A DNA stretch of 64,000 nucleotides from Flavobacteriales bacterium. Its GTDB lineage: Bacteria > Bacteroidota > Bacteroidia > Flavobacteriales > Flavobacteriaceae. The notes under the pieces were generated by a model. It did no database searches. It saw nothing but the letters and a program-made list of their open reading frames with translations, and had not been told where the DNA came from. Made by a program: the position numbers and the translations under genes. This document shows positions 18,649 through 29,048 of the stretch, piece after piece (position 1 is the stretch's first letter; every line of letters begins with the position of its first letter). The stretch covers positions 1 through 64,000 of the forward strand of contig JAHENA010000001.1 of the NCBI GenBank assembly GCA_024643405.1, written 5' to 3'.

Positions 18649-18710
18649 ATCAAAACTTATATTTTTACTTCTCACTAAAAAAGTTTTGATAAGCACCATG
18701 TTTATCAAAA
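18649..18710 (+). promoter_or_regulatory. Leader with overlapping alternative inverted repeats upstream of the maltose-type transporter
   Basis: A 18649-18658 ATCAAAACTT pairs with B 18681-18690 AAGTTTTGAT; B' 18684-18692 TTTTGATAA pairs with C 18702-18710 TTATCAAAA; the two pairings are mutually exclusive. Confidence 0.5.
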
Positions 18711-18735
18711 TAGTAATAATTAATATTTACTATTT

Positions 18736-20097
18736 ATGGAAAAGCGTAGGTTAAGTTTCTGGGAAATCTGGAACATGAGTTTCGGTTTCTTAGGAATCCA
18801 AATGGGTTTTGCCCTTCAAAATGCTAATGCTAGTAGAATTCTTCAAATTTTTGGAGCTGATGTTCATGAACTTTCATGGTTTTGGATTATAGCACCTTTA
18901 ATGGGATTAATTGTGCAACCGATCATTGGGCATTACAGTGATAAAACTTGGGGTCGATTTGGAAGAAGGAAACCTTATTTTCTTGTTGGTGCCATACTTG
19001 CATCAGTGGGATTGATTTTAATGCCGCAAGCTGAAATATTTATTGCCTTCTTACCGGCGCTTTGGGTAGGAGCAGGAATGCTCATGATTATGGATGCCTC
19101 ATTTAATATTGCTATGGAGCCTTTCCGAGCCTTAGTTGGTGACAACTTAAGAACAGATCAGCGTACCTTAGGTTTTAGTGTGCAAACGGCTTTAATTGGG
19201 TTTGGAGCCGTTATAGGCTCTTGGCTACCTTATGCATTACACCATTGGTTTGGCGTTTCAAATGAAACCTCAAACGGGGTTGTGCCTTTTAATTTAATTT
19301 TATCCTTTATCATTGGCGCCGCGGTATTGGTCATCTCTATTTTAGTTACAATAGTCTCTACTAAAGAGTATACCCCTGAAGAACTTGATAGTTTTGAAGA
19401 AGATCATGTGCATTCTGAAACTAATGAACATAATAACTCAGATAAAAAATCAAGTTTGTTTGATATTGTTGAAGACTTTAGAAAAATGCCTACTACTATG
19501 CGGCAACTAAGTTGGGTGCAGTTTTTTTCTTGGTTTGGTTTATTTGGTATGTGGGTGTTTGCAACCCCCGCAATAGCTCAGCATATTTATGGTTTAGATT
19601 ATACAGATAGCAGCAGTACTACATATCAGGATGCAGGTGATTGGATAGGCATACTTTTCGGAGTTTATAATATGGTGTCTGCTTTTTATGCATTTGCGTT
19701 ACCGTATATTGCAAAAAAAGTTGGAAGAAAACGTACGCATGCCATTTCATTAATTATCGGAGGTTTAGGATTGTTATCAATATATATCATGCCAGATAAA
19801 AACTGGTTGATTATTTCAATGATAGGTGTTGGAATTGCTTGGTCAAGTATTCTTGCCATGCCGTATGCAATTTTAGCGGGGTCTATATCTCCAAAAAAGA
19901 TGGGAGTTTATATGGGGATTTTTAATTTTTTCATAGTGATTCCACAAATAATTAATGCCTTAATAGGCGGACCATTGGTTAAATATGCTTATGATAATCA
20001 TGCCATCTTTGCTTTAATGATGAGTGGTGTAAGTTTTATTATTGCAGCCTCATTAGTCTTTAAAGTAAAAGATGTTGATGATGTTGTACAATCTTAA
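18736..20097 (+). CDS. MFS transporter, maltose/glucoside (SLC45/SusT-like) type
   Basis: QMGFALQNANASRILQIFGADVHELSWFWIIAPLMGLIVQPIIGHYSDKTWGRFGRRKPYFLVGA; followed by pgmB and GH65. Confidence 0.9.
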   Translation: MEKRRLSFWEIWNMSFGFLGIQMGFALQNANASRILQIFGADVHELSWFWIIAPLMGLIVQPIIGHYSDKTWGRFGRRKPYFLVGAILASVGLILMPQAEIFIAFLPALWVGAGMLMIMDASFNIAMEPFRALVGDNLRTDQRTLGFSVQTALIGFGAVIGSWLPYALHHWFGVSNETSNGVVPFNLILSFIIGAAVLVISILVTIVSTKEYTPEELDSFEEDHVHSETNEHNNSDKKSSLFDIVEDFRKMPTTMRQLSWVQFFSWFGLFGMWVFATPAIAQHIYGLDYTDSSSTTYQDAGDWIGILFGVYNMVSAFYAFALPYIAKKVGRKRTHAISLIIGGLGLLSIYIMPDKNWLIISMIGVGIAWSSILAMPYAILAGSISPKKMGVYMGIFNFFIVIPQIINALIGGPLVKYAYDNHAIFALMMSGVSFIIAASLVFKVKDVDDVVQS

Positions 20098-20101
20098 ATT
20101 T

Positions 20102-20779
20102 ATGAATAGAAAAAGAGGATTTATTTTTGATTTGGACGGTGTTATTGTTGATACTGCAAAGTATCATTTTTTGGCATGGAAAAAATTAGCAAATAGTATA
20201 GGTATTGATTTTACAAAACATCAAAACGAACAGCTTAAAGGCGTGAGTCGTATTGAATCATTAAAAAAGATTTTAAAATGGGGTGAGATTACCTTGTCTG
20301 AAGCTGATTTTAATAGGTTAATGGCTGAAAAAAACACCAATTATTTAAGCTATATAGCCGAGATGGATGCGTCTGAAATTTTACCAGGTGTTATTGAGGC
20401 ATTAGAGTTCTTAATTGACAAAGGCCAACCTATCGCGCTGGGTTCTGCAAGTAAAAATTCGGTTGAAATATTGAAAAAAGTAAATTTATTGAATCGCTTT
20501 GATGTCATTATTGATGGGAATGCGGTTACAAAAGCAAAACCAGACCCTGAGGTATTTTTGAAGGCAGCTCAATCCATTCATTTTTCTCCTGAGCAATGTA
20601 TTGTGTTTGAGGATTCAGTGGCTGGAATTCAGGCGGCGAACAGAGCTAATATGATAAGTATTGGCATTGGAGACGCGTCTATTTTGCATGAGGCGGATGT
20701 TGTTTTTAAAGATTTTACAGAAATAAGTACTGACTTCTTAGAAAAATTAGTATCAGTAACAAAGCGTGAGTTAAAATAA
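20102..20779 (+). CDS. pgmB: Beta-phosphoglucomutase (HAD family)
   Basis: GFIFDLDGVIVDTAKYHFLAWKKLA; GSASKNSVEILKK; KAKPDPEVFLKAA; VFEDSVAGIQAA. Start placed at Met 20102 rather than ORF start 20072. Confidence 0.95.
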   Translation: MNRKRGFIFDLDGVIVDTAKYHFLAWKKLANSIGIDFTKHQNEQLKGVSRIESLKKILKWGEITLSEADFNRLMAEKNTNYLSYIAEMDASEILPGVIEALEFLIDKGQPIALGSASKNSVEILKKVNLLNRFDVIIDGNAVTKAKPDPEVFLKAAQSIHFSPEQCIVFEDSVAGIQAANRANMISIGIGDASILHEADVVFKDFTEISTDFLEKLVSVTKRELK

Positions 20780-20819
20780 ATATAAAACTCATTTATAAAA
20801 TGATAATTTAAAAGTTAAA

Positions 20820-23126
20820 ATGAATCAGGATTATATAAAAGCAGATCATTGGTCAATCATTGAAGAAGGTTTTGATGTCAATCAGGTAAAATCTTCAGAG
20901 AGTTTATTTAGTATAGGTAATGGAGCCATGGGCCAACGGGCTAATTTTGAAGAGCATTATTCTGGACCAACATTTCAAGGAAGTTATATTGCGGGTGTTT
21001 ATTATCCCGATAAAACGAGAGTAGGTTGGTGGAAAAACGGCTATCCGGAATATTTTGCTAAAGTATTGAATGCACCCAATTGGATTGGTATAAATGTTTC
21101 CATAAATGGTGAAGCATTAGATTTGTTCAAATGCAAGAAAATAGAAAATTTCCGCAGAGAACTTAATATGAAAGAAGGTTGGCTGTCTAGAAGTTTTAAA
21201 GCAACACTCCAAAATGCAATAGAGATTGAAGTAGCATCAAAACGATTTTTAAGTCTTGATTTTGATGAAGTTGGTGCTATTGAATATAAAGTCAAACTTT
21301 TAAATAATGATGCTCAAATTAATTTTTCACCTTATTTAGATAGTGGTATTACCAATGAAGACTCTAATTGGGATGATAAATTCTGGGATGTTTTAAGTGT
21401 CAATCACGAAGACAATCAGGCATATATTGTCTCTCGTACCATGAAAACTCATTTTTATGTGTGTACGTCTATGTACTCGCAAATAGCAATAAATGGACAA
21501 GTTTTAACTCAGGAAAAGGAGATTTCAGATAGTATTAATTATGTTGAGTTTCAGTATAAAAATCACGTACAAAAAGGAGATACCATAACCCTTACTAAAT
21601 TTGGAGGCTATACAACCGATAGAAATCATGACAAAAATGAATTGATTTCTGTGGCTAAAAAAACACTTAGTGAAGTTTCAAAATTAGGGTTTCAGCCTCT
21701 ATTAGATTTGCAAAAAGCGGCGTGGTCTAAAATTTGGGAAATGGCAGATATTACTATTGATGGTGATGTCAAAGCACAACAAGGTATTCGTTTTAATATA
21801 TTTCAATTAAATCAAACCTACTTAGGTAAAGATGCGCGTTTAAATATTGGCCCAAAAGGATTTACTGGCGAAAAATATGGTGGAAGTACCTATTGGGATA
21901 CTGAAGCTTATTGTATTCCGTTTTATTTGGCTACTAAAGATCAAAAAGTAGCCAGGAATTTATTGGCCTATCGCTATCAGCAATTGGATAAAGCCATTGA
22001 AAATGCTGAAAAACTTGGATTTAAAAATGGCGCTGCATTGTATCCAATGGTGACCATGAATGGAGAAGAATGCCATAATGAATGGGAAATTACTTTTGAA
22101 GAAATTCACAGAAACGGAGCCATTGCCTTCGCTATTTTTAACTATACTCGTTTTACTTCAGATTACAGTTATATTCCAGAAAAAGGTTTAGAAGTATTAA
22201 TAGGGATTGCTCGTTTTTGGCAGCAGCGTGCTACCTTTTCAAAAGCAAAAAACAAGTATGTAATCCTGGGTGTTACTGGGCCTAATGAATATGAAAATAA
22301 TGTTAACAATAATTTCTATACCAACTATATAGCTAAATGGTGTATTGATTATGCTGTTGAAAATATCGATTTTATTGAGAAAGAATACCCTTCAGATTTT
22401 ACAAGAATCATGAATAAAGTAAAACTATCAAAGGCAGAATTAACCCAATGGATTAAGGTTGCCGATAACATGTATTTTCCATATTCAGATGCGGAACAGG
22501 TATATTTACAGCAGGATGGGTTTTTGGATAAAGAACTTATTACAGTGGCGGATCTTGACAAGTCACAACGACCCATTAATCAAAAATGGTCGTGGGATAG
22601 AATTCTGCGCTCACCATATATAAAACAAGCAGATACCCTTCAAGGATTTTACTTTTTTGAAGAGGACTTTACTGTTGAAGAATTAGAACGGCATTTTGAT
22701 TTTTATGAACCATTCACAGTTCATGAGAGTTCATTATCACCATGTGTACACAGCATTCAAGCAGCTAAATTGGGAAGAATGGAACAAGCCTATACGTTTT
22801 ATTTACGCACCTCCAGATTGGATTTAGATGATTATAATCATGAAGTTCATGAAGGTCTTCACATCACCAGTATGGCTGGAACCTGGATGAGTATTGTTGA
22901 AGGATTTGGTGGTATGCGTGTTAAAAATAATAGATTGACTTTTGCGCCTAAAATCCCGAAACAATGGGATGCCTATTCTTTTAAAGTTAATTTCAGAAAT
23001 CAAATACTAAAAGTAAACGTGCAGAAAAATGAAACTCATTTTGAATTGATGGGTACAAAGGGTTTAGATATATTGGTTAATGACAAATTGATCAAAATTC
23101 AGCCCAATAAATTGATTACGGTTTAA
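20820..23126 (+). CDS. GH65 family protein (maltose phosphorylase-like)
   Basis: 768 aa; GEKYGGSTYWDTEAYCIPFYLATKD, GPNEYENNVNNNFYTN, HESSLSPCVHSIQAAKLG; adjacent to pgmB. Confidence 0.93.
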   Translation: MNQDYIKADHWSIIEEGFDVNQVKSSESLFSIGNGAMGQRANFEEHYSGPTFQGSYIAGVYYPDKTRVGWWKNGYPEYFAKVLNAPNWIGINVSINGEALDLFKCKKIENFRRELNMKEGWLSRSFKATLQNAIEIEVASKRFLSLDFDEVGAIEYKVKLLNNDAQINFSPYLDSGITNEDSNWDDKFWDVLSVNHEDNQAYIVSRTMKTHFYVCTSMYSQIAINGQVLTQEKEISDSINYVEFQYKNHVQKGDTITLTKFGGYTTDRNHDKNELISVAKKTLSEVSKLGFQPLLDLQKAAWSKIWEMADITIDGDVKAQQGIRFNIFQLNQTYLGKDARLNIGPKGFTGEKYGGSTYWDTEAYCIPFYLATKDQKVARNLLAYRYQQLDKAIENAEKLGFKNGAALYPMVTMNGEECHNEWEITFEEIHRNGAIAFAIFNYTRFTSDYSYIPEKGLEVLIGIARFWQQRATFSKAKNKYVILGVTGPNEYENNVNNNFYTNYIAKWCIDYAVENIDFIEKEYPSDFTRIMNKVKLSKAELTQWIKVADNMYFPYSDAEQVYLQQDGFLDKELITVADLDKSQRPINQKWSWDRILRSPYIKQADTLQGFYFFEEDFTVEELERHFDFYEPFTVHESSLSPCVHSIQAAKLGRMEQAYTFYLRTSRLDLDDYNHEVHEGLHITSMAGTWMSIVEGFGGMRVKNNRLTFAPKIPKQWDAYSFKVNFRNQILKVNVQKNETHFELMGTKGLDILVNDKLIKIQPNKLITV

Positions 23127-23143
23127 TCTTAATAAAAAATATA

Positions 23144-25069
23144 ATGAAATATGTAATTTTTATCGTTTCAGTTGTTGCAGTTAACTTCTGTTCAGCCTTC
23201 AATATTGATCCTTTACTAAAAACAAATGAAAAAATGACAGTGCAATCTTTTACAGAACATCATGATATTGAAAGAGTGGAGCCATCGAATTGGTGGATTG
23301 GGTTCAAAAATCAAAGGCTTCAATTATTGGTTAAGGATAAAAATATATACACGGCAGATATTGAAATTTCTTATGAAGGAGTTACAATTGAAAACATAGT
23401 TAAAGGAAGCAGTCCGAATTATTTGTTTGTTGATTTGAATATTTCAGAAAACACTAAACCGGGAAAATTTAATATCTATTTTAAATTTGACAATGGTTCA
23501 CAGAAGATTCAAACGTATGAATTAAAGTCAAGAACCAAATCTTCTGAAGAGTTTGTAGGTTTTAATAGCTCTGATGTTATTTATCTTATTACTCCTGATC
23601 GCTTTGCAAATGGAGATCAATCAAATGATATTGTGCCCTATTTAAAAGAAAAAAAGATTGACAGAAAAAATGATTATGCCAGACATGGTGGAGATATTAA
23701 AGGTATCATTAAGCATCTAGATTATATTAATGAGATGGGTTTCACCGCTATATGGCCTTGCCCATTATTGACAAATGATATGCCAAGAACATCTTATCAT
23801 GGTTATGCCATGACCGATTTTTATCAAGTAGATCCGCGATTTGGAACCCTACAAGAATATATAGAACTTGCGGATAAAGCAAGAACTTTTGATATAAAAC
23901 TCATCATGGATCAGGTGGTTAATCACTGTGGAAGTGAGCACTGGTGGATGAAAGATTTGCCCTTTTCAGATTGGGTTAATCAACAAAAAGCATTTGAAGA
24001 AAATAAAGAATTAAAAAACTCTAATCATAGACGAACTATAAATCAAGATTCTTATGCTTCTGAAAAGGATAAACAGGGCATGATTGAAGGCTGGTTTGTA
24101 GAAGCCATGCCCGATTTAAACCAGCGTAACCCTTTTATGGCAACTTACCTTATTCAAAATAGTATTTGGTGGATTGAAACATTGGGTTTAGGCGGTATAA
24201 GACAAGATACCTATCCGTATTCAGATAAAACATTTCTATCAGATTGGACTGGAGCTATCATGACTGAATACCCAAATTTTAGTATAGTAGGAGAAGAATG
24301 GAGTTATAACCCGCTCATTGTTGGTTATTGGCAAGAGGGAATGAATAATAAAGACGGCTATAAATCGCATTTAAAATCTCCTATGGATTTTCCAATGCAG
24401 CGACAAATTGTTAATGCGTTGAATGAAGATGAGCAATGGGATACTGGTTTTGTAAAAATATACGAAGGTTTGGCAATTGATTTTTATTATGCAAATCCAA
24501 AAGATCTCATGATTTTCCCTGATAATCATGACATGAGTAGAATCTTTACGCAATTAAATAAAAATGTAACCAAAACTAAAATGGCCTTAGGGTATATTTT
24601 CACATTGCCTAGAATCGTACAATTTTATTATGGCACAGAAATTTTGATGAATGATTCAGCAAAACCAGGGGATCACGGTTTAATCAGAACCGATTTTCCA
24701 GGAGGCTGGCAAGGAGACAAGGTGAATGCCTTTACTGGAGAAGGCTTGACGGCAGAACAAAAAGACATGCAATTGTATGTAAAAAAATTGTTGAATTATA
24801 GAAAAGATAGTCAGGCTATAATTGAAGGTAAAACGATTCATTTTGCGCCCGAAAATGGGGTTTATGTATTATTCAGAGCAATAGAAAATGAAATTGTTGC
24901 GGTGATACTTAATAAGAATAAAACACAGTTGAATTTGAATTTAGACAGGTTTGACGAAATGGGTTTAAAAGGGAAAAGTTTAACAAATATAATCACCTCA
25001 GAAAAAGTTGCTTGGAACGATTATTTAACATTAAAAAGTGAAGGAATAATTATATTGACTACAAAGTAA
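23144..25069 (+). CDS. GH13 cyclomaltodextrinase/neopullulanase-like (SusA-type)
   Basis: Signal peptide; E-set N-terminal domain; VIYLITPDRFANGD, MDQVVNHCG, GIRQDTYPY, IVGEEW, FPDNHDMSR. Confidence 0.93.
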   Translation: MKYVIFIVSVVAVNFCSAFNIDPLLKTNEKMTVQSFTEHHDIERVEPSNWWIGFKNQRLQLLVKDKNIYTADIEISYEGVTIENIVKGSSPNYLFVDLNISENTKPGKFNIYFKFDNGSQKIQTYELKSRTKSSEEFVGFNSSDVIYLITPDRFANGDQSNDIVPYLKEKKIDRKNDYARHGGDIKGIIKHLDYINEMGFTAIWPCPLLTNDMPRTSYHGYAMTDFYQVDPRFGTLQEYIELADKARTFDIKLIMDQVVNHCGSEHWWMKDLPFSDWVNQQKAFEENKELKNSNHRRTINQDSYASEKDKQGMIEGWFVEAMPDLNQRNPFMATYLIQNSIWWIETLGLGGIRQDTYPYSDKTFLSDWTGAIMTEYPNFSIVGEEWSYNPLIVGYWQEGMNNKDGYKSHLKSPMDFPMQRQIVNALNEDEQWDTGFVKIYEGLAIDFYYANPKDLMIFPDNHDMSRIFTQLNKNVTKTKMALGYIFTLPRIVQFYYGTEILMNDSAKPGDHGLIRTDFPGGWQGDKVNAFTGEGLTAEQKDMQLYVKKLLNYRKDSQAIIEGKTIHFAPENGVYVLFRAIENEIVAVILNKNKTQLNLNLDRFDEMGLKGKSLTNIITSEKVAWNDYLTLKSEGIIILTTK

Positions 25070-25075
25070 ACTTTA

Positions 25076-26206
25076 ATGAAAAGTGCTTTATTTATAATAT
25101 GTTTTTTAATAAGTGGAATGTCACTTTGCCAGGTGACCTTTATAATAGATAAGCTGCCAGATGATCATAATTATAACAACAACATCTTTATTTCTGGTGA
25201 TTTTGAAGGCTGGTCTGGAGGAAAGGTGCAGTATAAACTTGAGTATGATAAAAACACTTATTTCATTACAATTCCAAATATTGGCGATAACATAAAATTT
25301 AAATTTACTTTAGGTTCATGGGAAAATGTAGAATGTGATAAGGATGGAAATTCTATTGATGATAGGGTATATAATTTTAATAAATTACAAGATTCAGTTA
25401 CTATTCAAATCAACAACTGGGCAGAGGGTAAATCAAAAATTATAAAGCATACTACTACCAATAATGTCCATATTTTTTCAGAACGTTTTAAAATGCCTCA
25501 ATTGAACAGAGAAAGAAAAATTTGGATCTATCTGCCGCCAAATTATGAGAACTCTACAAAGAAATTTCCTGTTTTATATCTACATGATGGTCAAAACCTG
25601 TTTGATGATGCCACTTCCTATGCAGGAGAATGGCAGATAGACGAAACACTAAATAAATTAAGTAAAAACAAAGACCTAAACCTTATTGTGGTGGGTATTG
25701 AAAATGGAGGTGATAAAAGACTAAGTGAATACTCACCCTGGGAAAACAAAGAATATGGAATAGCTGAAGGAGACGCTTATCTTGAATTTGTTGTACACAC
25801 ATTAAAACCGGAAATTGATCTGGCATTTAGAACTAAAACTCAGGCAAACCAAACAGCCATCATGGGGAGTTCTATGGGTGGATTAATTTCTCATTATGCA
25901 GGATTAAAATACCCAAAAGTTTTTGGTAACGTGGGTGTTTTTTCTCCGTCATTTTGGTATGCTGATGAAATCTATAATTTTACGAAAACACATACTGACT
26001 TAAAACAGGTGAAAATATATTTTATGACTGGAGATAAAGAATCTGAAGATATGGTTCTAAACACCGAAAAGATGATTAACATTTTGAAAACAAATGGGTT
26101 TTCTGAAAAGAATTTGTTTTTGAAAGTAGTACCTAATGGAACCCATAGTGAATCCTTGTGGAGGACAGAATTTGAAGAGGCTATTTGCTGGCTTTTTAAG
26201 AAATAA
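25076..26206 (+). CDS. Secreted esterase-like alpha/beta hydrolase with N-terminal CBM20/48-like module
   Basis: IFISGDFEGWSGG...IKFKFTLGSWENVECDKDGNSIDDRVYNF starch-binding-like module; PVLYLHDGQNLFDD, AIMGSSMGGLIS, GTHSESLW. Confidence 0.85.
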   Translation: MKSALFIICFLISGMSLCQVTFIIDKLPDDHNYNNNIFISGDFEGWSGGKVQYKLEYDKNTYFITIPNIGDNIKFKFTLGSWENVECDKDGNSIDDRVYNFNKLQDSVTIQINNWAEGKSKIIKHTTTNNVHIFSERFKMPQLNRERKIWIYLPPNYENSTKKFPVLYLHDGQNLFDDATSYAGEWQIDETLNKLSKNKDLNLIVVGIENGGDKRLSEYSPWENKEYGIAEGDAYLEFVVHTLKPEIDLAFRTKTQANQTAIMGSSMGGLISHYAGLKYPKVFGNVGVFSPSFWYADEIYNFTKTHTDLKQVKIYFMTGDKESEDMVLNTEKMINILKTNGFSEKNLFLKVVPNGTHSESLWRTEFEEAICWLFKK

Positions 26207-26218
26207 CGACAAAATTAA

Positions 26219-27142
26219 ATGACGAAAACTATCTTTTTCTTATTCATGACGCTTTCTGCAATATCGCAGAATATTGTTATCAATAAAGTATCCAATATGC
26301 ATTTGTTTGGAGGAGAGTTAATGCGAATTGAAAACTTCCCTTCTAAATTTATACAGTCAAGAAATGTTGATATCTGGATACCAAATAACTATTCTAAAAC
26401 TAATAAATATGCAGTCTTGTATATGCAAGATGGGCAAATGCTTTTTGACAGTACTACAACTTGGAATAAGCAAGAATGGAAAGTTGATGAAGTAGCTTCA
26501 CGTTTGATGGATGACAATAAAACAAAGGATTTTATGGTTGTGGCTATTTGGAATATAGCAGCTTTAAGAAATAGTAATTATTTTCCAGAAAAGGTATTTG
26601 AAATGATGTCTGTAAAAGATAAAGATTCACTAATTGAAACAGGTAAAAAGCATAATTGGATAAATACGATTAACTCAAATAACTATTTAAAGTTTCTTGT
26701 TGAAGAATTAAAACCCTATATAGATTCTCAATTTTCTACAGTACCTGATGCAGATAATACGGGAATTATGGGTTCAAGTAGAGGAGGATTGATTTCCATG
26801 TATGCCATGTGTGAATATCCTCAGGTTTTTGGCTTGGCCGCCTGTTTATCTACGCATTGGATAGGAACTTATGAAAACGAGGACAATGAAATACCTAATG
26901 CTTTTATGGAATATATGAAGGATAATTTACCGGATTCTAAAACACATCGATTATATTTTGATTATGGAGATCGGACCTTAGATTCTCTTTATTTACCTTT
27001 TCAAGAAAAAGTAAGTGCCGTATTGTTAGAAAAAGGTTTTGATAAAAACATCATGTTTGAAGGTGCTGATCATTCAGAAAATTCCTGGAGTAAACGAATA
27101 GAAATTCCTATAATTTATTTATTTGGAAAAGAAAGTGAATAA
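26219..27142 (+). CDS. Secreted esterase-like alpha/beta hydrolase, paralogue of preceding gene
   Basis: AVLYMQDGQMLFDSTTTW, GIMGSSRGGLISMYA, GADHSENSW. Confidence 0.85.
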   Translation: MTKTIFFLFMTLSAISQNIVINKVSNMHLFGGELMRIENFPSKFIQSRNVDIWIPNNYSKTNKYAVLYMQDGQMLFDSTTTWNKQEWKVDEVASRLMDDNKTKDFMVVAIWNIAALRNSNYFPEKVFEMMSVKDKDSLIETGKKHNWINTINSNNYLKFLVEELKPYIDSQFSTVPDADNTGIMGSSRGGLISMYAMCEYPQVFGLAACLSTHWIGTYENEDNEIPNAFMEYMKDNLPDSKTHRLYFDYGDRTLDSLYLPFQEKVSAVLLEKGFDKNIMFEGADHSENSWSKRIEIPIIYLFGKESE

Positions 27143-27160
27143 ATAAGTAAAATAATTAAA

Positions 27161-29038
27161 ATGATTAAAACATTCAAATATTTAATATTAATAATAATAG
27201 TATTTAGTTTTGCCTGTAATAATAGTGTCAAAACAAATTTAAAAGGAACAGAACCTGTGAATAATAAACATAAAGAAGTTATATATCAAGTATTTACCAG
27301 ATTATTCGGGAACACTAACACAACCAATAAACCTTGGGGAACTATTGAAGAAAATGGTGTTGGGAAGTTTAATGATTTTAATGAAAAGGCTTTAAATGAA
27401 ATAAAAGAATTGGGTGTCACTTACATTTGGTATACAGGCGTGCCTCATCATGATGTGATTAGAGATTACACAAAATATGGTATTAGTAATGACGATCCAG
27501 ATGTGGTAAAAGGGAGAGCGGGTTCTCCTTATGCGGTAAAAGATTATTACAATGTAAACCCAGATTTAGCAGTCAATCCTGAAAACAGATTGGAAGAGTT
27601 TAAGGCTTTAGTTGACAGAACGCATCAAGCGGGGCTGAAGGTAATTATTGATATCGTACCTAATCATGTAGCAAGAAATTATAAAAGTGTATCCAATCCA
27701 GAGGGCGTTGAAGATTTTGGTGCGAGTGATGATAAAACGGTTGTTTATAATGTAAATAATAACTTTTATTATATCCCGGAAAAAGCTTTTAGAGTTCCTG
27801 AAGGACTTAAGAACTTGAAACCTTTAGGAGGTGAGCAACATCCTTTAAGTGATGGTTTTTTTGATGAAAATCCCGCAAAATGGACAGGAAACGGTTCACG
27901 TAATTCTCAGCCAGATATCAATGATTGGTATGAAACAGTGAAGATTAATTACGGAATAACACCTGATGGGGATAAGGAATTTAATGAATTACCTGAAGGT
28001 TTTGATAATGAAAATTACAGCAAACATTTTGAGTTTTGGAAAGACAAGATAGTGCCCGATTCTTGGATTAAATTTAGAGATATTGCTTTATTTTGGATTG
28101 ATTTTGGTGTAGATGGATTTAGATATGATATGGCAGAGATGGTACCCGTAGAATTTTGGAGTTTTTTAAATTCTAGTATCAAAATGAAAAATCCAGAGGT
28201 GTTTATTTTAGCGGAAGTTTATAACCCTAATCTTTATAGAGATTATATTAAAAAGGGAAAAATTGATTATTTGTATGATAAGGTTCAGTTATATGATACA
28301 ATAAAACATATCATGCAGGGCCATGGTAAAACGGACAATATTCCTCCAATTCAAGATTATTTGAGCGACATTGAACATCATATGCTTCATTTCCTAGAAA
28401 ATCATGATGAGCAACGCATTGCAAGTCCAGAATTTGCTGGAAATGCTGAAAAGGGAAAACCTGCCATGGTAGTTTCTTCTACTATAAGTACGTCACCCAC
28501 CATGATTTATTTTGGTCAGGAAGTTGGAGAGCCTGGTGCAGAAAATGCAGGATATGGCAAACACTCAAGAACCTCTATTTATGATTATGTAGGAGTGCCT
28601 CATTTACAACGCTGGGTAAATAATAAGCAATTTGACGGCGGTAATTCTACAAAAGAAGAAAAGTCTCTTCGAGATTTTTATAAGAGACTTCTTAATTTCA
28701 CCATTACTAGTTCAGCATTAACTGAAAATCATCAGGATATTCATCAATTTAATAGGCAAAACACAGAATGGTATAACGATCAGGTATTATCATTTGTGAG
28801 ATGGAGCGAAAATGAAAAACTTATAATTATATCAAATTTTAATACTGACAACACTTATGGTTTTGAATTGCAATTACCACAAGATATTATTGAAAAATGG
28901 CATTTAAAGAAAGGTGATTATGAGGTGTCAGATCAATTATATGGCAAGTATAAATCAATTCTGAAGGTAGAAGATAAAACGGGAAAAGTGAGGATTGATA
29001 TAGGTCCGTTGGAATCTTTTATATTGAAAATTAAATAA
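27161..29038 (+). CDS. GH13 alpha-amylase family lipoprotein
   Basis: Lipobox FSFAC; VIYQVFTRLFGN, IDIVPNHVA, GFRYDMAEMVP, LAEVYNP, FLENHDEQR. Confidence 0.93.
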   Translation: MIKTFKYLILIIIVFSFACNNSVKTNLKGTEPVNNKHKEVIYQVFTRLFGNTNTTNKPWGTIEENGVGKFNDFNEKALNEIKELGVTYIWYTGVPHHDVIRDYTKYGISNDDPDVVKGRAGSPYAVKDYYNVNPDLAVNPENRLEEFKALVDRTHQAGLKVIIDIVPNHVARNYKSVSNPEGVEDFGASDDKTVVYNVNNNFYYIPEKAFRVPEGLKNLKPLGGEQHPLSDGFFDENPAKWTGNGSRNSQPDINDWYETVKINYGITPDGDKEFNELPEGFDNENYSKHFEFWKDKIVPDSWIKFRDIALFWIDFGVDGFRYDMAEMVPVEFWSFLNSSIKMKNPEVFILAEVYNPNLYRDYIKKGKIDYLYDKVQLYDTIKHIMQGHGKTDNIPPIQDYLSDIEHHMLHFLENHDEQRIASPEFAGNAEKGKPAMVVSSTISTSPTMIYFGQEVGEPGAENAGYGKHSRTSIYDYVGVPHLQRWVNNKQFDGGNSTKEEKSLRDFYKRLLNFTITSSALTENHQDIHQFNRQNTEWYNDQVLSFVRWSENEKLIIISNFNTDNTYGFELQLPQDIIEKWHLKKGDYEVSDQLYGKYKSILKVEDKTGKVRIDIGPLESFILKIK

Positions 29039-29048
29039 ATTATTTAAA

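Noticed and set aside
20072-20101. Upstream start for pgmB at 20072
   Set aside because: Overlaps the MFS C-terminus; HAD motif begins right after Met 20102
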